Shown: piece by piece, positions 55,868 through 64,000 of the stretch
Numbering within the stretch: position 1 is the first letter of the stretch
Layout: each line of letters opens with the position of its first letter
Origin: Sulfolobus sp. A20
GTDB taxonomy: Archaea; Thermoproteota; Thermoprotei_A; Sulfolobales; Sulfolobaceae
Assembly (NCBI RefSeq): GCF_001719125.1
Contig: NZ_CP017006.1
Location: 1,116,001-1,180,000, forward strand
Direction of reading: 5' to 3'
Length of the DNA stretch: 64,000 nt
Program-made: the position numbers and the translations under genes
Notes under the pieces: model-generated
Told to the model about the DNA's origin: nothing
What the model saw: only the letters and a program-made list of their open reading frames with translations
The model's database searches: none

Positions 55868-57223
55868 ATGGCTGTACTATACTTACCTTTTGCAATAGAT
55901 AAGGAGAATAGACAGCTCAATGTTGGAAAACAAATTGCTATTGGATTATTAAACCTAGATTTGGAGAGAAAAGAGCGCATAAGTAAAGCTATATTAATTG
56001 GCTGGCCTATTCTAATAAAGTCTATTGACCAGAAAAAGTTCTTAGTACTTGATTCTACGTTGACACTAGTTTCTAAACTTAATAGGAACTTGTATCCCGA
56101 CTACAAAGCAATACTAGAGGATGTTGCACAGAGTAGCAATATAGATGACTTCATATCTAAGCTTAAGAAAATTAGACTAGATGCGCGAGGTACGAATGAA
56201 GTTAGCTTAAGCGGTCTTATCAATCTAGATGTTAGTAAGCTAATAACGATTGCTAGAAGGGATAAGTACTATGAAATGTTCACTCTAGAAGAGAAAATAA
56301 CTGATCATGATATTAAATTAATTGGTAACAATTTAATTTCACTTAAGACCGAAGCAAATAGTACCATAACTTCCTTAGAATTTCTAGTAAATGAACTAAA
56401 TAATCTGAAGATAAAGTTTAAGAAACAGCTAGATGATAAGATAAACGAAATTACTAAGAAATATGAAGAGCTTATTAGACAAAAGATAAATGAGGTTGAG
56501 ACAGAGATAGCCAAGGCATCTCCTGAAATTATCAATGAAATACAGAACGAATTTGACCAGAACATTAAGAATAAGCTACTGACGAGCATAACTAATTACG
56601 TGATTTCTAATCTAAAGTATGAAGGAGGAGTTCTAGGTTCCCAAGATTTAGACAAGAGTAGAAGGGATTTAGATGAGGTCATAAATGAAATAGTAAGGGT
56701 TAAGGATAGAGTAGGTCAAAATTATGTTAATAAGATTAGGAGGTATAAGGGAGAAATTAATGATTTAGAGAAGGAAAAGAACTCTGAGCTATTCACGTTA
56801 AATGAGAAGATTAACGATCTAGAAAACGTTATAAATAACATTAGAGTTAATGCGGAAAGAGTAAAACAGGAAATTACTAGCTTTAATAAATACGTCAACT
56901 CGTTTTATTACGAGATAGATTCCAATGAAGATATAAAGTTAATAATACCATTTCTTTTAGCTGTAACTTCTACCAATAGAAGAATAGTTGTGGTGCCACA
57001 AGTCTATAATGGAAAGCAGAACATTTTAGGCAAAATTTTCAAGAGACAAGATCTTTCTACGCCTTTAATGAGTTACTTGGATGCATTTACTAATTACGTG
57101 AAGAATGTTGAAGCTGAGGATAACATAAAAATAAATTCCAGAGATATAGATAACGGTCTAAAAGAAATTAGTGATGATGGATGGAAAAGTAAAGAAAGTG
57201 TAGCAGACATTTATGTGCCTTAA
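55868..57223 (+). CDS. Coiled-coil protein, unknown function
   Basis: 451 residues. N-terminal globular region (about 1-150) then long helical/coiled-coil segments (about 160-350, rich in E, K, I, N) and a globular C-terminus. Start at ATG 55868 (MAVLYLPF), a few codons inside an earlier in-frame TTG. No nucleotide-binding motif. Coiled coils suggest a scaffolding or SMC-like bridging function. It starts 26 bases after the zinc-ribbon gene, likely the same transcript. Confidence 0.65.
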   Translation: MAVLYLPFAIDKENRQLNVGKQIAIGLLNLDLERKERISKAILIGWPILIKSIDQKKFLVLDSTLTLVSKLNRNLYPDYKAILEDVAQSSNIDDFISKLKKIRLDARGTNEVSLSGLINLDVSKLITIARRDKYYEMFTLEEKITDHDIKLIGNNLISLKTEANSTITSLEFLVNELNNLKIKFKKQLDDKINEITKKYEELIRQKINEVETEIAKASPEIINEIQNEFDQNIKNKLLTSITNYVISNLKYEGGVLGSQDLDKSRRDLDEVINEIVRVKDRVGQNYVNKIRRYKGEINDLEKEKNSELFTLNEKINDLENVINNIRVNAERVKQEITSFNKYVNSFYYEIDSNEDIKLIIPFLLAVTSTNRRIVVVPQVYNGKQNILGKIFKRQDLSTPLMSYLDAFTNYVKNVEAEDNIKINSRDIDNGLKEISDDGWKSKESVADIYVP

Positions 57224-57281
57224 TTTTACAGTTAAGTTGAGTGAAGTAAAAGTTATAAATAAGTAAAGTAAACTATACCAT

Positions 57282-57740
57282 ATGGAAGTAAGACATGAAA
57301 TAAAGTCAAGTTTCAAGATAAGTGAAGGAACAGAATTTGCTATATTGAATTTCTATAAAGACAACAAGCTTTCAGTTACGTCTTATGTGATATCCTCTGA
57401 ATTAAATAATGGAACAAAAGTGGGAATTAGTGCAATAACGGATAGTAAAGGAGAAGTTATGCAAATAATTTTTACAACGTTTAAATCTATTGAAAAGGAG
57501 GGGAAAACGTATAGAGAAGTTTACTCAAACCTCATTGACCTAGATTCAAGAAGGATAATTTATACCAAAGGTACCTTTGAACTAAGCGGGAAGCCTATGT
57601 CTAGAGAGGAGGTACTGGAAAGGCTTAAAGGTGGAGTAAAGAATCTAATCTCCTCATTACCTCTGAGAAGTATAGAAACTAAGGTGTTTAACATTGACAC
57701 CGGCGCAGAAGAGAATATTGGGTCTAGTGAAAAAGCCTAA
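57282..57740 (+). CDS. Unknown protein of the 55-61 kb block
   Basis: 152 residues, a mixed alpha/beta domain with no membrane helix. No motif recognised. Its last 47 bases overlap the start of the winged-helix gene at 57694, suggesting coupling. Confidence 0.55.
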   Translation: MEVRHEIKSSFKISEGTEFAILNFYKDNKLSVTSYVISSELNNGTKVGISAITDSKGEVMQIIFTTFKSIEKEGKTYREVYSNLIDLDSRRIIYTKGTFELSGKPMSREEVLERLKGGVKNLISSLPLRSIETKVFNIDTGAEENIGSSEKA

Positions 57741-58101
57741 AACATTTACTGAATTAAAGAGACTCACTGGTTTAACAGATGCTGGTTTATATAAGGCTAT
57801 AAAGGGTTTAGAGAAGCAAAACTACATAAAGAAGACTGAAATGGGATATATTATAACGCCAGAAGGTATGAAGGCATTAGGGTATAATGTAGTTGAACGT
57901 GAGGGAATAGTGATTATATATGAAAACTTGGAGAGGGATGATGTTGAGAAATTATATGAAGTTATTAAGAATATTAAAAATAAATCGAATTTTAGCATTT
58001 ATATTTATAAAAGCGAGGAAGAGGAAGAAAAAATCATCAAGGAGATAGCCAGAATTTATAGTACAGCTGTGTTATTCCCTGAACTCTTTACCAAACAATA
58101 A
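57694..58101 (+). CDS. Winged-helix DNA-binding protein
   Basis: 135 residues. The N-terminal half (KPKTFTELKRLTGLTDAGLYKAIKGLEKQNYIKK) reads as a wHTH with recognition helix GLYKAIKGLEKQN and wing GYIITPEG. The C-terminal half is a charged helix set. TTG start inside the previous gene, or an internal TTG at 57718. Probably a transcription regulator, maybe of its own cluster. Confidence 0.68.
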   Translation: MTPAQKRILGLVKKPKTFTELKRLTGLTDAGLYKAIKGLEKQNYIKKTEMGYIITPEGMKALGYNVVEREGIVIIYENLERDDVEKLYEVIKNIKNKSNFSIYIYKSEEEEEKIIKEIARIYSTAVLFPELFTKQ

Positions 58102-58108
58102 ACAATTT

Positions 58109-58690
58109 TTAGCTTATTTTCTTAAAAATTAAGAAATAATAAAATAAAGCTATTAAGGCTACGTATAGTATAAGGTCAGCATAATATGGAATGGGTAATA
58201 AAAATACAAATATTAAAATGAAAGGTAGGAAATAAATCAGAGGTCTGTATCTTGAGGCTCTTATGGACGGTCTATAGGGAGCATAAGAATTCGGAGTAGC
58301 GTAGATTGAACTCATAGCCAAATAAATTATTATGACATAAGGGTCGTATTGATCATTTAAGTAACCTTCTAACCCATTCTGTACCCTCTTTACCTCCCCT
58401 ACTTCAATGTTCCCAGATGTAAATATTTTTAGGGAATCTTGGTATCCCCTAATAAATGCCACTAACTGAGGTCTACTAACAAAGTAGTTGAACATGCCAT
58501 AATTAAGATTAAGCCTATTTATTTCTCCTACTTTAGAATTAAATTGAATTACATCATATTTCTCAAATCCTTTTCTCTTTAGAATAACGTTATAATTTCC
58601 CTCAACTTTTATTTCAGACCTCTCATATGAAACTTTTCCCACCGGGAGGCCATTGAAATATATATTTCCATTAGAATATTGAAATATCAT
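58109..58690 (-). CDS. Protein with two C-terminal membrane helices
   Basis: 193 residues. The first 140 are a soluble domain, beta rich, and the last 45 hold two hydrophobic segments (YFLPFILIFVFLLPIPYY and ILYVALIALFYYFLIF). The soluble part could be cytosolic or external. Family unknown. It converges with the preceding wHTH gene. Confidence 0.58.
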   Translation of the reverse strand: MIFQYSNGNIYFNGLPVGKVSYERSEIKVEGNYNVILKRKGFEKYDVIQFNSKVGEINRLNLNYGMFNYFVSRPQLVAFIRGYQDSLKIFTSGNIEVGEVKRVQNGLEGYLNDQYDPYVIIIYLAMSSIYATPNSYAPYRPSIRASRYRPLIYFLPFILIFVFLLPIPYYADLILYVALIALFYYFLIFKKIS

Positions 58691-58977
58691 CTTTAGAATC
58701 CCCTCATTCGTCTCTTTTTTGCTAATTTAAGAGCATATTTTCTGGATAAGATATATCTTCTCCCCACCATGTAAAAGTAGATATTATACGACTTCATTAA
58801 TCCTAAGTGGTATAATCGTGACTTGTATCCCATAACGATTTATTATTAGTATTTCATTATTTTTATATTTTCTCGCAATACCATGAAAAAGATCTTTTTA
58901 TTTTATACGGTAGAATTACCTTTATCCGTATTAAGCGCGGTAATCCTTTTTTAAGTTTATAATTAAGCTGTTTTGTG

Positions 58978-59496
58978 ATGAAGATAAACAGTGGCAGTAA
59001 AGATGACTTACTTAAATTTATAGTCGATAAGTATAACACAACTAACAAACCCATTTCTTTATCAGAAATTAAGAGGAAATTTAAGGATGATACGCTTAAT
59101 CAACTATTAGAAGGGTTAGAAAGAGAAGGTAAAATAGAAAAGGTTGAAAGCAGAGGTAAGATAAGTTACAAACCTATGATAGAAAAAGACGATATTAAAG
59201 AACAACTCAAAATTATAAGGGACGAGATACGTAGGATGAATGACTTACTTCATAAATTACTCGAAAATAGTAGGGAAATAAGTACAAGGGATTTCGACGA
59301 AGCCTATGAGAGAATTAAAGACTCTCTTGATTATGCCCCCTTAGAGAGAATAAGGATAGAGTTAGGAATGTCTAAGGAAGAGTTCTACTCAAAATTTAGA
59401 AAACATGTCGAGGAAAATTATGATCTTATAGCTGGGGGAGAAGAGGGATTTGTTAGAAGAGGATCTCTTTATGGAATAATAAAGAGGAGGAGATAA
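58978..59496 (+). CDS. wHTH-like charged protein paired with the ATPase
   Basis: 172 residues. The first 65 look like a winged helix (LSEIKRKFKDDTLNQLLEGLEREGKIEKVESRGKISYKP), followed by a coiled-coil (DDIKEQLKIIRDEIRRMNDLLHKLLE) and a helical C-terminal domain. ATG 58978 has a TATA-like tttataat box about 25 bases upstream. The ATPase gene begins three bases after its stop, so the two likely form a complex. Confidence 0.65.
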   Translation: MKINSGSKDDLLKFIVDKYNTTNKPISLSEIKRKFKDDTLNQLLEGLEREGKIEKVESRGKISYKPMIEKDDIKEQLKIIRDEIRRMNDLLHKLLENSREISTRDFDEAYERIKDSLDYAPLERIRIELGMSKEEFYSKFRKHVEENYDLIAGGEEGFVRRGSLYGIIKRRR

Positions 59497-59498
59497 TA

Positions 59499-60863
59499 AT
59501 GGTATGTGAAATACCTAGGGTAACCGTTACGACCTGGTCTTCTAAGGGAGTGATATTAGTAGGTCCTACTTATAGAAAGTATTTGGAAAAAGCACTATTG
59601 GTCATTAAGAATCACGAAGTAGCATCAGTGGTAGGTCAACCAGGTATGGGAAAGACTACTTTACTCAAGAAAATCGAAGAAGTGTCTAGTAAAGAGGACA
59701 TGCCCATATACTTAGACTTAGCCAACAAGGAAAGTATTGATAAAGAATTTTGGACAAAATTGAACGTATTTTCCCTAAAGAATAGGGCGCTTTCTGTTCT
59801 CTCTCAGAACAAATCAAAATTTGGTTATAGCTTTTGGAAGAGAATTTTAGGAATAAGATTCGAGGAATGGTTAGAAAAGGTTTGTGGAAGGTATGACGAC
59901 CCCTATCTCAGAATATACTGTATGAGTTACGATAGAAATCTGGACGGAATGATAAATGCTTTACGTGATATCAAAAGTTTTGTAAATCAAAGAAATATAA
60001 TCTTGCTAATTGATGAAATCAGGGAAAATCATCTAGCTCTATTACATAGGCTCATAAACGCTGGTTTAGAAATACCGATTATTATGGCTATACCAACAGA
60101 TATATATAGTAAAATAAGTGATTTGGCAATTAGAAGAAGGATAGAGGAAAGCAGAATTCCCTTAGATGATGCGTTAACTGAAGATGATATTAAAGAGATC
60201 ATAGAAGCATATTGTAAAGAATTATCACAAGATCTGTTACCTATAGTATTAACCTTATGGAAAAGCAAAGAACTAACTACTGTAAGCTCTATCCTACAGT
60301 TTGTAAGAAATGAAGTAGATAAAGTGGAAAAAGTGTGTAGTACCGATAATCTGGAGTGCTTCAAGGAAGAGCTTAAGAGATCTACAAGCTTAAAGAATCC
60401 TGAAGAAGACTCTAAGTTATTTGAAAAGAAAGTAAGGGATCTACTTAACAACATAAGTAAAGTCTATGGTATTACTTACGTTCATCCAAGGGGAAAGAGA
60501 ATAGAAGTTAGTGGAAAGAGTACTGTAATAGGCTTATTCTTTATAATAGATGAACAAGCCTATATAGGGGATGTGGTATTCACTAATGATGGTGAAATTC
60601 ATAATAAAGACGAAATCAGTTTGCTTAAAGATGTCGAGGAGATAGAGCACGAGAAGAAAGTCTACAAGGTTAGGGCTAAATTCCTAATAACTAATTCCAA
60701 TTTCGGCATTGATGGAGTAAAAGTATTGAACATACCTACTCTTGAAGTGGTGAAAATATTAAACGGCGACGTATTTCTATTAGAGGAAAGAATTAAGATT
60801 TTGTTCGAGGATTTTATCACGCCGAATATACAAGGTGAATCAAATAATAAAGTAATTACATAA
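59499..60863 (+). CDS. AAA/STAND-type P-loop ATPase
   Basis: 454 residues. Walker A GQPGMGKTT (about 46-54) and Walker B IILLIDEIRE (about 168-177) in an archaeal ATPase (MNS/STAND-like) domain; the C-terminal third (about 310-450) is a separate domain resembling a restriction-type or PD-(D/E)XK fold in its strand order (VRAKFLITNSNFGIDGVKVLNIPTLEV), though I see no complete active site. It is encoded with a winged-helix partner, a layout seen in archaeal regulators and defence systems. Function unknown. Confidence 0.7.
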   Translation: MVCEIPRVTVTTWSSKGVILVGPTYRKYLEKALLVIKNHEVASVVGQPGMGKTTLLKKIEEVSSKEDMPIYLDLANKESIDKEFWTKLNVFSLKNRALSVLSQNKSKFGYSFWKRILGIRFEEWLEKVCGRYDDPYLRIYCMSYDRNLDGMINALRDIKSFVNQRNIILLIDEIRENHLALLHRLINAGLEIPIIMAIPTDIYSKISDLAIRRRIEESRIPLDDALTEDDIKEIIEAYCKELSQDLLPIVLTLWKSKELTTVSSILQFVRNEVDKVEKVCSTDNLECFKEELKRSTSLKNPEEDSKLFEKKVRDLLNNISKVYGITYVHPRGKRIEVSGKSTVIGLFFIIDEQAYIGDVVFTNDGEIHNKDEISLLKDVEEIEHEKKVYKVRAKFLITNSNFGIDGVKVLNIPTLEVVKILNGDVFLLEERIKILFEDFITPNIQGESNNKVIT

Positions 60864-61037
60864 TTTTTATTCATATTATTAAGCCAAAAAAGTTATAGAG
60901 ATGAAGTAATTATTTAGGATTTAAAGTCAGCAATTTTCTCTTGGAAAAAATATTTCGTCAGATGATCGCTTATTAATTCTTATTTTTCTGTAGCCAAGTA
61001 TTTAGGGGTTTAGTCAATCTCTTACTTCTGAAGATTA
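60864..61037. other. Short intergenic region before the tnpB remnant
   Basis: No gene seen. If the adjacent element acts as a guide RNA, its guide would be the bases of the minus strand just left of 61038 (TAATCTTCAGAAGTAAG). Confidence 0.4.
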
Positions 61038-61818
61038 CTGACTTCCCCCCATTGGAGAGTTCCCCTAATTGATTCGTGTTTACCTCTCTCATGTGTCGAA
61101 AGGATCAGAGAATCATAAAGGTTTATTATACGTCCCTATCATTCTCATAACAATTAACACAACGAAAGTATCTATAAGTAACCTCTTTCATTTGCTACAC
61201 TTATAACAATGAGTAGTAGATGAGAAACTAGGGTCAACATAAACAACCTTAAGACCATGCTTCTTTGCCTTTCACTCAATCCAATATTGTTCAACACTTA
61301 TATACTTTAAAAGGAAAGAGATAAAGTGATAAATTCCTTGGATAACCTAGTATTGGCAACTCACCAATAACCCTAGTCCACACAACCATCCTCTCAAAGT
61401 CTAACTTATATGAGATATAAGGGGTTAACCTAACTGATACTTTACGTATTCTAGGATACCTAACCTCCTTAGGGTTCTTTAGCCAACCCTTGTATATTAC
61501 TATAGCATCCCTATAATAGCCTTGAGCTAACTTAGGGTGTAGGTTAAACTTTTCCTTTAAAATTTCATAAGCTGCCTTATGAACTTCCTTGATTAAGTTC
61601 TTCTTTAGCTTATTTTCCCTCAACCAATTGAGAACATATTTTAACCCTCTCTCATATGTTTCAACAAGGCTGAGCAGGGAAGCGATGTGAGAATCATGAG
61701 GCTAGTTGTAGCTATTTATTCCTAACCACCGTTCATACTGGCTTCTCTACTTACAGATGAAGAGAAAAGAGTTTATATACTTTGTCATCCCCACTCTGTG
61801 AGGCTTTCCTCCATTTGT
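61038..61818 (-). mobile_element. IS200/IS605-type element with decayed tnpB (781 bp)
   Basis: Minus-oriented. Right end (minus strand GGGGGGAAGTCAG) at 61038, left end ACAAATGGAGGAAAGCC at 61818. The left end carries a TATA-like AGTATATAAAC for tnpB. No tnpA. Full-length elements of this kind carry a tnpB of about 400 codons, so this one lacks at least 600 bases. It defines the family to which the smaller remnants belong. Confidence 0.82.
61126..61698 (-). pseudogene. tnpB: Degenerate, internally deleted tnpB (OrfB)
   Basis: Two parts survive. The N-terminal part, about residues 10-130 by comparison, reads ASLLSLVETYERGLKYVLNW and runs to a break near 61291, including LDFERMVVW and GELPILGYPRNLS. 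The C-terminal part, 61126-61285, shows WIE*KAKKHGLKVVYVDP then the zinc-finger remnant with premature stops (TGG to TGA twice) and a frameshift before YRYFRCVNC. The RuvC catalytic segment between them is gone, so no nuclease can be made. Confidence 0.8.
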
Positions 61819-61972
61819 AATATAGTCTTACTATATAAGAACTTACACTGAACATAATTTTCTTTTATTTTATATGATAAGATTTTTATTAACTATGTTA
61901 TATGAGAACAGTAATATTTAGAAACATTTATTAGTTATTTATTCCTTAATATTTTTAGCGTGGTGTAAAATC

Positions 61973-63022
61973 TTGTTCTCTAATGACCCATCGACACTAA
62001 CTAGGAAGGAGAAGTTTGATAAAGAGGAGGTTTCTAGAGCAATAAGGAACGCAATTGCAGCAGAAATAGATGCAATAAATTTCTATCTTCAACAAAACAG
62101 ATACATAGAAGACGAGAAGCTTAGAAAAGTACATGAGGATATAACTAAAGAAGAGATGACTCACTTTGGAGAATTCCTAAGACTATTATACCAAGTCTCT
62201 CCTGAAGATTTTGAGTATTTTAAGAAAGGTTGGGAAGAGGCGTCAAAGCTTATTGGAGAAGTTAGACCTTTAACCCTTTCATCCCCAGAGAACGTGAGTA
62301 AAAATGAGGGAATCAATACGAATAATGAAGGGTTTCAAAGTTGGATATTTGAAGGGATTAATTCTAGTAGGGTAGTTAGGGATATAGGAAATTTGATTAG
62401 ATGGAATTCTACAACCATACCGTATTCAGAAATAACATTAAGTGAAGATAGTGTATCACAGGAAAAGAAATTATCAGTATATGATTTGACCTATATTTCC
62501 CTTGAAGTAAGGTATTATTTAGGTCAACTGACCGAAAAAAGAAGGGTATCAATATTAGCAGGTCATAGATTTGGGAGGATGGAAAACCTGGTTCTCCTTA
62601 AGGAACACCCGCTTTCCCCATTAAAGTTGGGCATTACAGTTAAAGCATCAGACTGGAGTCAAACTGGAAACATACTCAACGATGTATTAAAATCGTACGA
62701 AGTTTTAGCTAAAGATGGTTTTGGTAAAGGAATTTTTATTCTAATTTCCCCATCCAATTACGCTAAGGCATTTAGGACTATAGATCGTGCTGGGACTTTA
62801 GAAATAGAGATGATAAAAAGCTTAGGAAGTGTTATTCCAACTGATGTGGTTGAAGATAATGAGATATACGTTATAAGTAAATTTGGTTTTGACATTCTAT
62901 TATATTCTGATATAACAATAGAGCCTTTAGGAAAGGAAAAGGATTATGACGCTTATCTGATTTCAGAACAATTAGCTCCTAGACTTGTAAGTAGGAACGC
63001 AGCTTGCGTAATCAGACAATAG
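61973..63022 (+). CDS. Encapsulin shell protein fused to a ferritin-like domain
   Basis: 349 residues. N-terminal ferritin-like domain (about 18-95) with the metal ligands Glu in IAAEIDAINFY and Glu-Glu-x-x-His in TKEEMTHFGEFLRLL. A 30-residue linker follows, then an HK97-fold encapsulin (about 120-349) with SVYDLTYISLEVRYYLGQL, GHRFGRMENLVLL and C-terminal LISEQLAPRLVSRNAACV. This matches the fused Pyrococcus furiosus type. It should assemble into a nanocompartment that stores iron inside. TTG start, with a GGTG sequence seven bases upstream. Confidence 0.9.
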   Translation: MFSNDPSTLTRKEKFDKEEVSRAIRNAIAAEIDAINFYLQQNRYIEDEKLRKVHEDITKEEMTHFGEFLRLLYQVSPEDFEYFKKGWEEASKLIGEVRPLTLSSPENVSKNEGINTNNEGFQSWIFEGINSSRVVRDIGNLIRWNSTTIPYSEITLSEDSVSQEKKLSVYDLTYISLEVRYYLGQLTEKRRVSILAGHRFGRMENLVLLKEHPLSPLKLGITVKASDWSQTGNILNDVLKSYEVLAKDGFGKGIFILISPSNYAKAFRTIDRAGTLEIEMIKSLGSVIPTDVVEDNEIYVISKFGFDILLYSDITIEPLGKEKDYDAYLISEQLAPRLVSRNAACVIRQ

Positions 63023-63507
63023 CTCACGAATTTTAGCTTATATTATTTTTATTATGCTAAATTGTAGCTTCTTTTTGAACGAAATTGTTTAACCTCTAAA
63101 CCCTAAAAATTTAGCACTATAACAGATACTTCAATCCATTAAACTGCTCATATACTTAGTTTTTGAAAACAAATGAGAAGTATCTTAAATTACAAAGTTG
63201 AGGAAAGCCTCTATAGCGGTGAGGAAGTCAGTGGCTTTCAGACTATATCTATTCTAAGTAATCCTATATAATGTAATTATTGAGGTTTATATTATACGTT
63301 GTAGACTTAATCAATGCCAAGAATTGTAATATCGTGATTAGAGTATACGAGTAGCGCATATTTTTTATATCTTACATATACCTAACTTATATTTTTACGA
63401 TGTAACGGTAACTAAGAATTGATAATGTTTTTATTATATATTGATAATATCATTACATTTAAGCTCAATTAATTTTTAGAAATATTGGTATATATAATAT
63501 TTAATTT
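63023..63507. other. Intergenic region with one solo element
   Basis: Contains the solo palindrome at 63192-63231 and otherwise AT-rich DNA. No gene supported. Confidence 0.45.
63192..63231 (+). repeat. Solo IS605-type palindrome (40 bp)
   Basis: ACAAAGTTGAGGAAAGCCTC and AGCGGTGAGGAAGTCAG back to back, separated only by TAT. Flanked on the left by TT like most copies. Confidence 0.65.
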
Positions 63508-64000
63508 TTAATGATATACCCATTTAATTTCTTCTGCTTTTTTCTTAAGATTTTTCAATACTATGTCTTCAAATCCCATTTCATAAGCTATCAATCTAAT
63601 CTCTCCTTTAGCTTTAAGGAGGCTTACCATTACATCTCCTGCTTGTGATAGGGAGCCATTTATTTGTACTTGGCTGATGTCCCCGTTAGTAATTGACATT
63701 ATTATTTCTAAGTTTTCTCCTAGTATTATAGCTCCCCCATACTTTACCGTATTAATTAATTCTCTCATTTTGGAGAGAATCTCATCTACGTTACCTTTCA
63801 AATTTATGATTTCATTAATGGAATAACCTTCTTCTATAGAAGGCTTAAAATATAAACTCAAGAACGGAATTATATGCTCCTTTACTAAGTGTTCTGCTAA
63901 ATTGAAATCTCCTCCGGAAAATATTCTATCAAAGACACCGTAATCCTGTTTATAATCCCCTATAATTTTTACCTTAGAAATACCCTTACTGGAATCTAAA
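63508..64000 (-). CDS. Unknown protein, 5' end beyond the window
   Basis: The frame is open from its stop at 63508 to the window edge at 64000 without a stop, so at least 163 residues are encoded and the start is not seen. The internal TTG at 63861 is not a convincing start, since homology-like, uninterrupted sequence (FSGGDFNLAEHLVKEHI) precedes it. The protein is helical with a Gly-rich strand (YGGAIILGENLEIIMS). Family not recognised. Confidence 0.65.
   Translation of the reverse strand, partial: LDSSKGISKVKIIGDYKQDYGVFDRIFSGGDFNLAEHLVKEHIIPFLSLYFKPSIEEGYSINEIINLKGNVDEILSKMRELINTVKYGGAIILGENLEIIMSITNGDISQVQINGSLSQAGDVMVSLLKAKGEIRLIAYEMGFEDIVLKNLKKKAEEIKWVYH

Noticed and set aside
1-64000. 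CRISPR arrays, tRNA or rRNA genes
   Set aside because: I saw no regularly spaced repeats with unique spacers, no T-loop type sequence outside coding regions and no rRNA-like stretch.

Overview
The window is chromosomal DNA of a thermoacidophilic crenarchaeon of the Sulfolobales, most like Saccharolobus/Sulfolobus (solfataricus-islandicus group). The evidence is low GC content, many leaderless genes with a TATA-like box about 26 bases before the start codon, frequent GTG/TTG starts, and a lineage-typical gene set: four-subunit 2-oxoacid:ferredoxin oxidoreductase, GalS alpha-galactosidase beside an arabinonate-dehydratase-type enolase-superfamily enzyme, TreT, a HerA/NurA pair and a ferritin-encapsulin fusion. 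I saw no rRNA, tRNA or CRISPR array.

Layout. 0-9 kb: two large secreted, C-terminally anchored glycoproteins around a phosphate-type MFS permease and small unknown genes, then a CBS protein, TrmO-like tRNA methyltransferase, an ABC exporter and a 47-residue zinc-ribbon gene on the minus strand (9000-9143). 9-24 kb: redox and cofactor genes: a NUDIX hydrolase, a GlcE/GlcD/GlcF-like 2-hydroxyacid oxidase operon, a lipoate cluster (lipoyl-domain protein, LipA, two lipoate ligases), a WrbA-like flavoprotein, two membrane proteins, a class III CoA-transferase with a MaoC hydratase, a metallo-hydrolase and LutA/LutB-like proteins. 24-36 kb: carbohydrate and accessory genes (HD phosphohydrolase, galS, araD, AlaX, GH15 hydrolase, HAD, ZIP transporter, FAH protein), with the highest density of mobile-element debris. 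36-54 kb: HerA/NurA paralogues, a ThDP enzyme, TauE exporter, TreT, por operon, a DmsB-DmsC-like fusion, acyl-CoA dehydrogenase with ETF, a membrane polyferredoxin and a thioredoxin-reductase-like protein. 54-61 kb: a block of largely uncharacterised genes (zinc-ribbon, coiled-coil, winged-helix and ATPase proteins). 61-64 kb: a decayed tnpB element, the encapsulin, and a gene cut by the window end.

The strongest unexplained signal is a dispersed family of IS200/IS605-type (tnpB) remnants, thirteen by my count. Most are solo 39-46 bp palindromes joining the extreme left end (ACAAAGTGAGGAAAGCC) to the extreme right end (GGAGGAAGTCAG). Others are 148-200 bp and keep the left-end sequence and a conserved right-end region that in related elements encodes the TnpB guide-RNA scaffold, but have no tnpB. 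One copy has replaced the lplA stop codon; two lie about 70 bp upstream of galS and araD. The second notable item is the ferritin-like/encapsulin fusion at 61973-63022.

Functionally, the genes point to a heterotroph that feeds sugars, hydroxyacids and acyl-CoAs into ferredoxin-, flavin- and quinone-linked electron transfer, with trehalose synthesis and iron or oxidative-stress storage. All assignments are from reading motifs; no database search was run.
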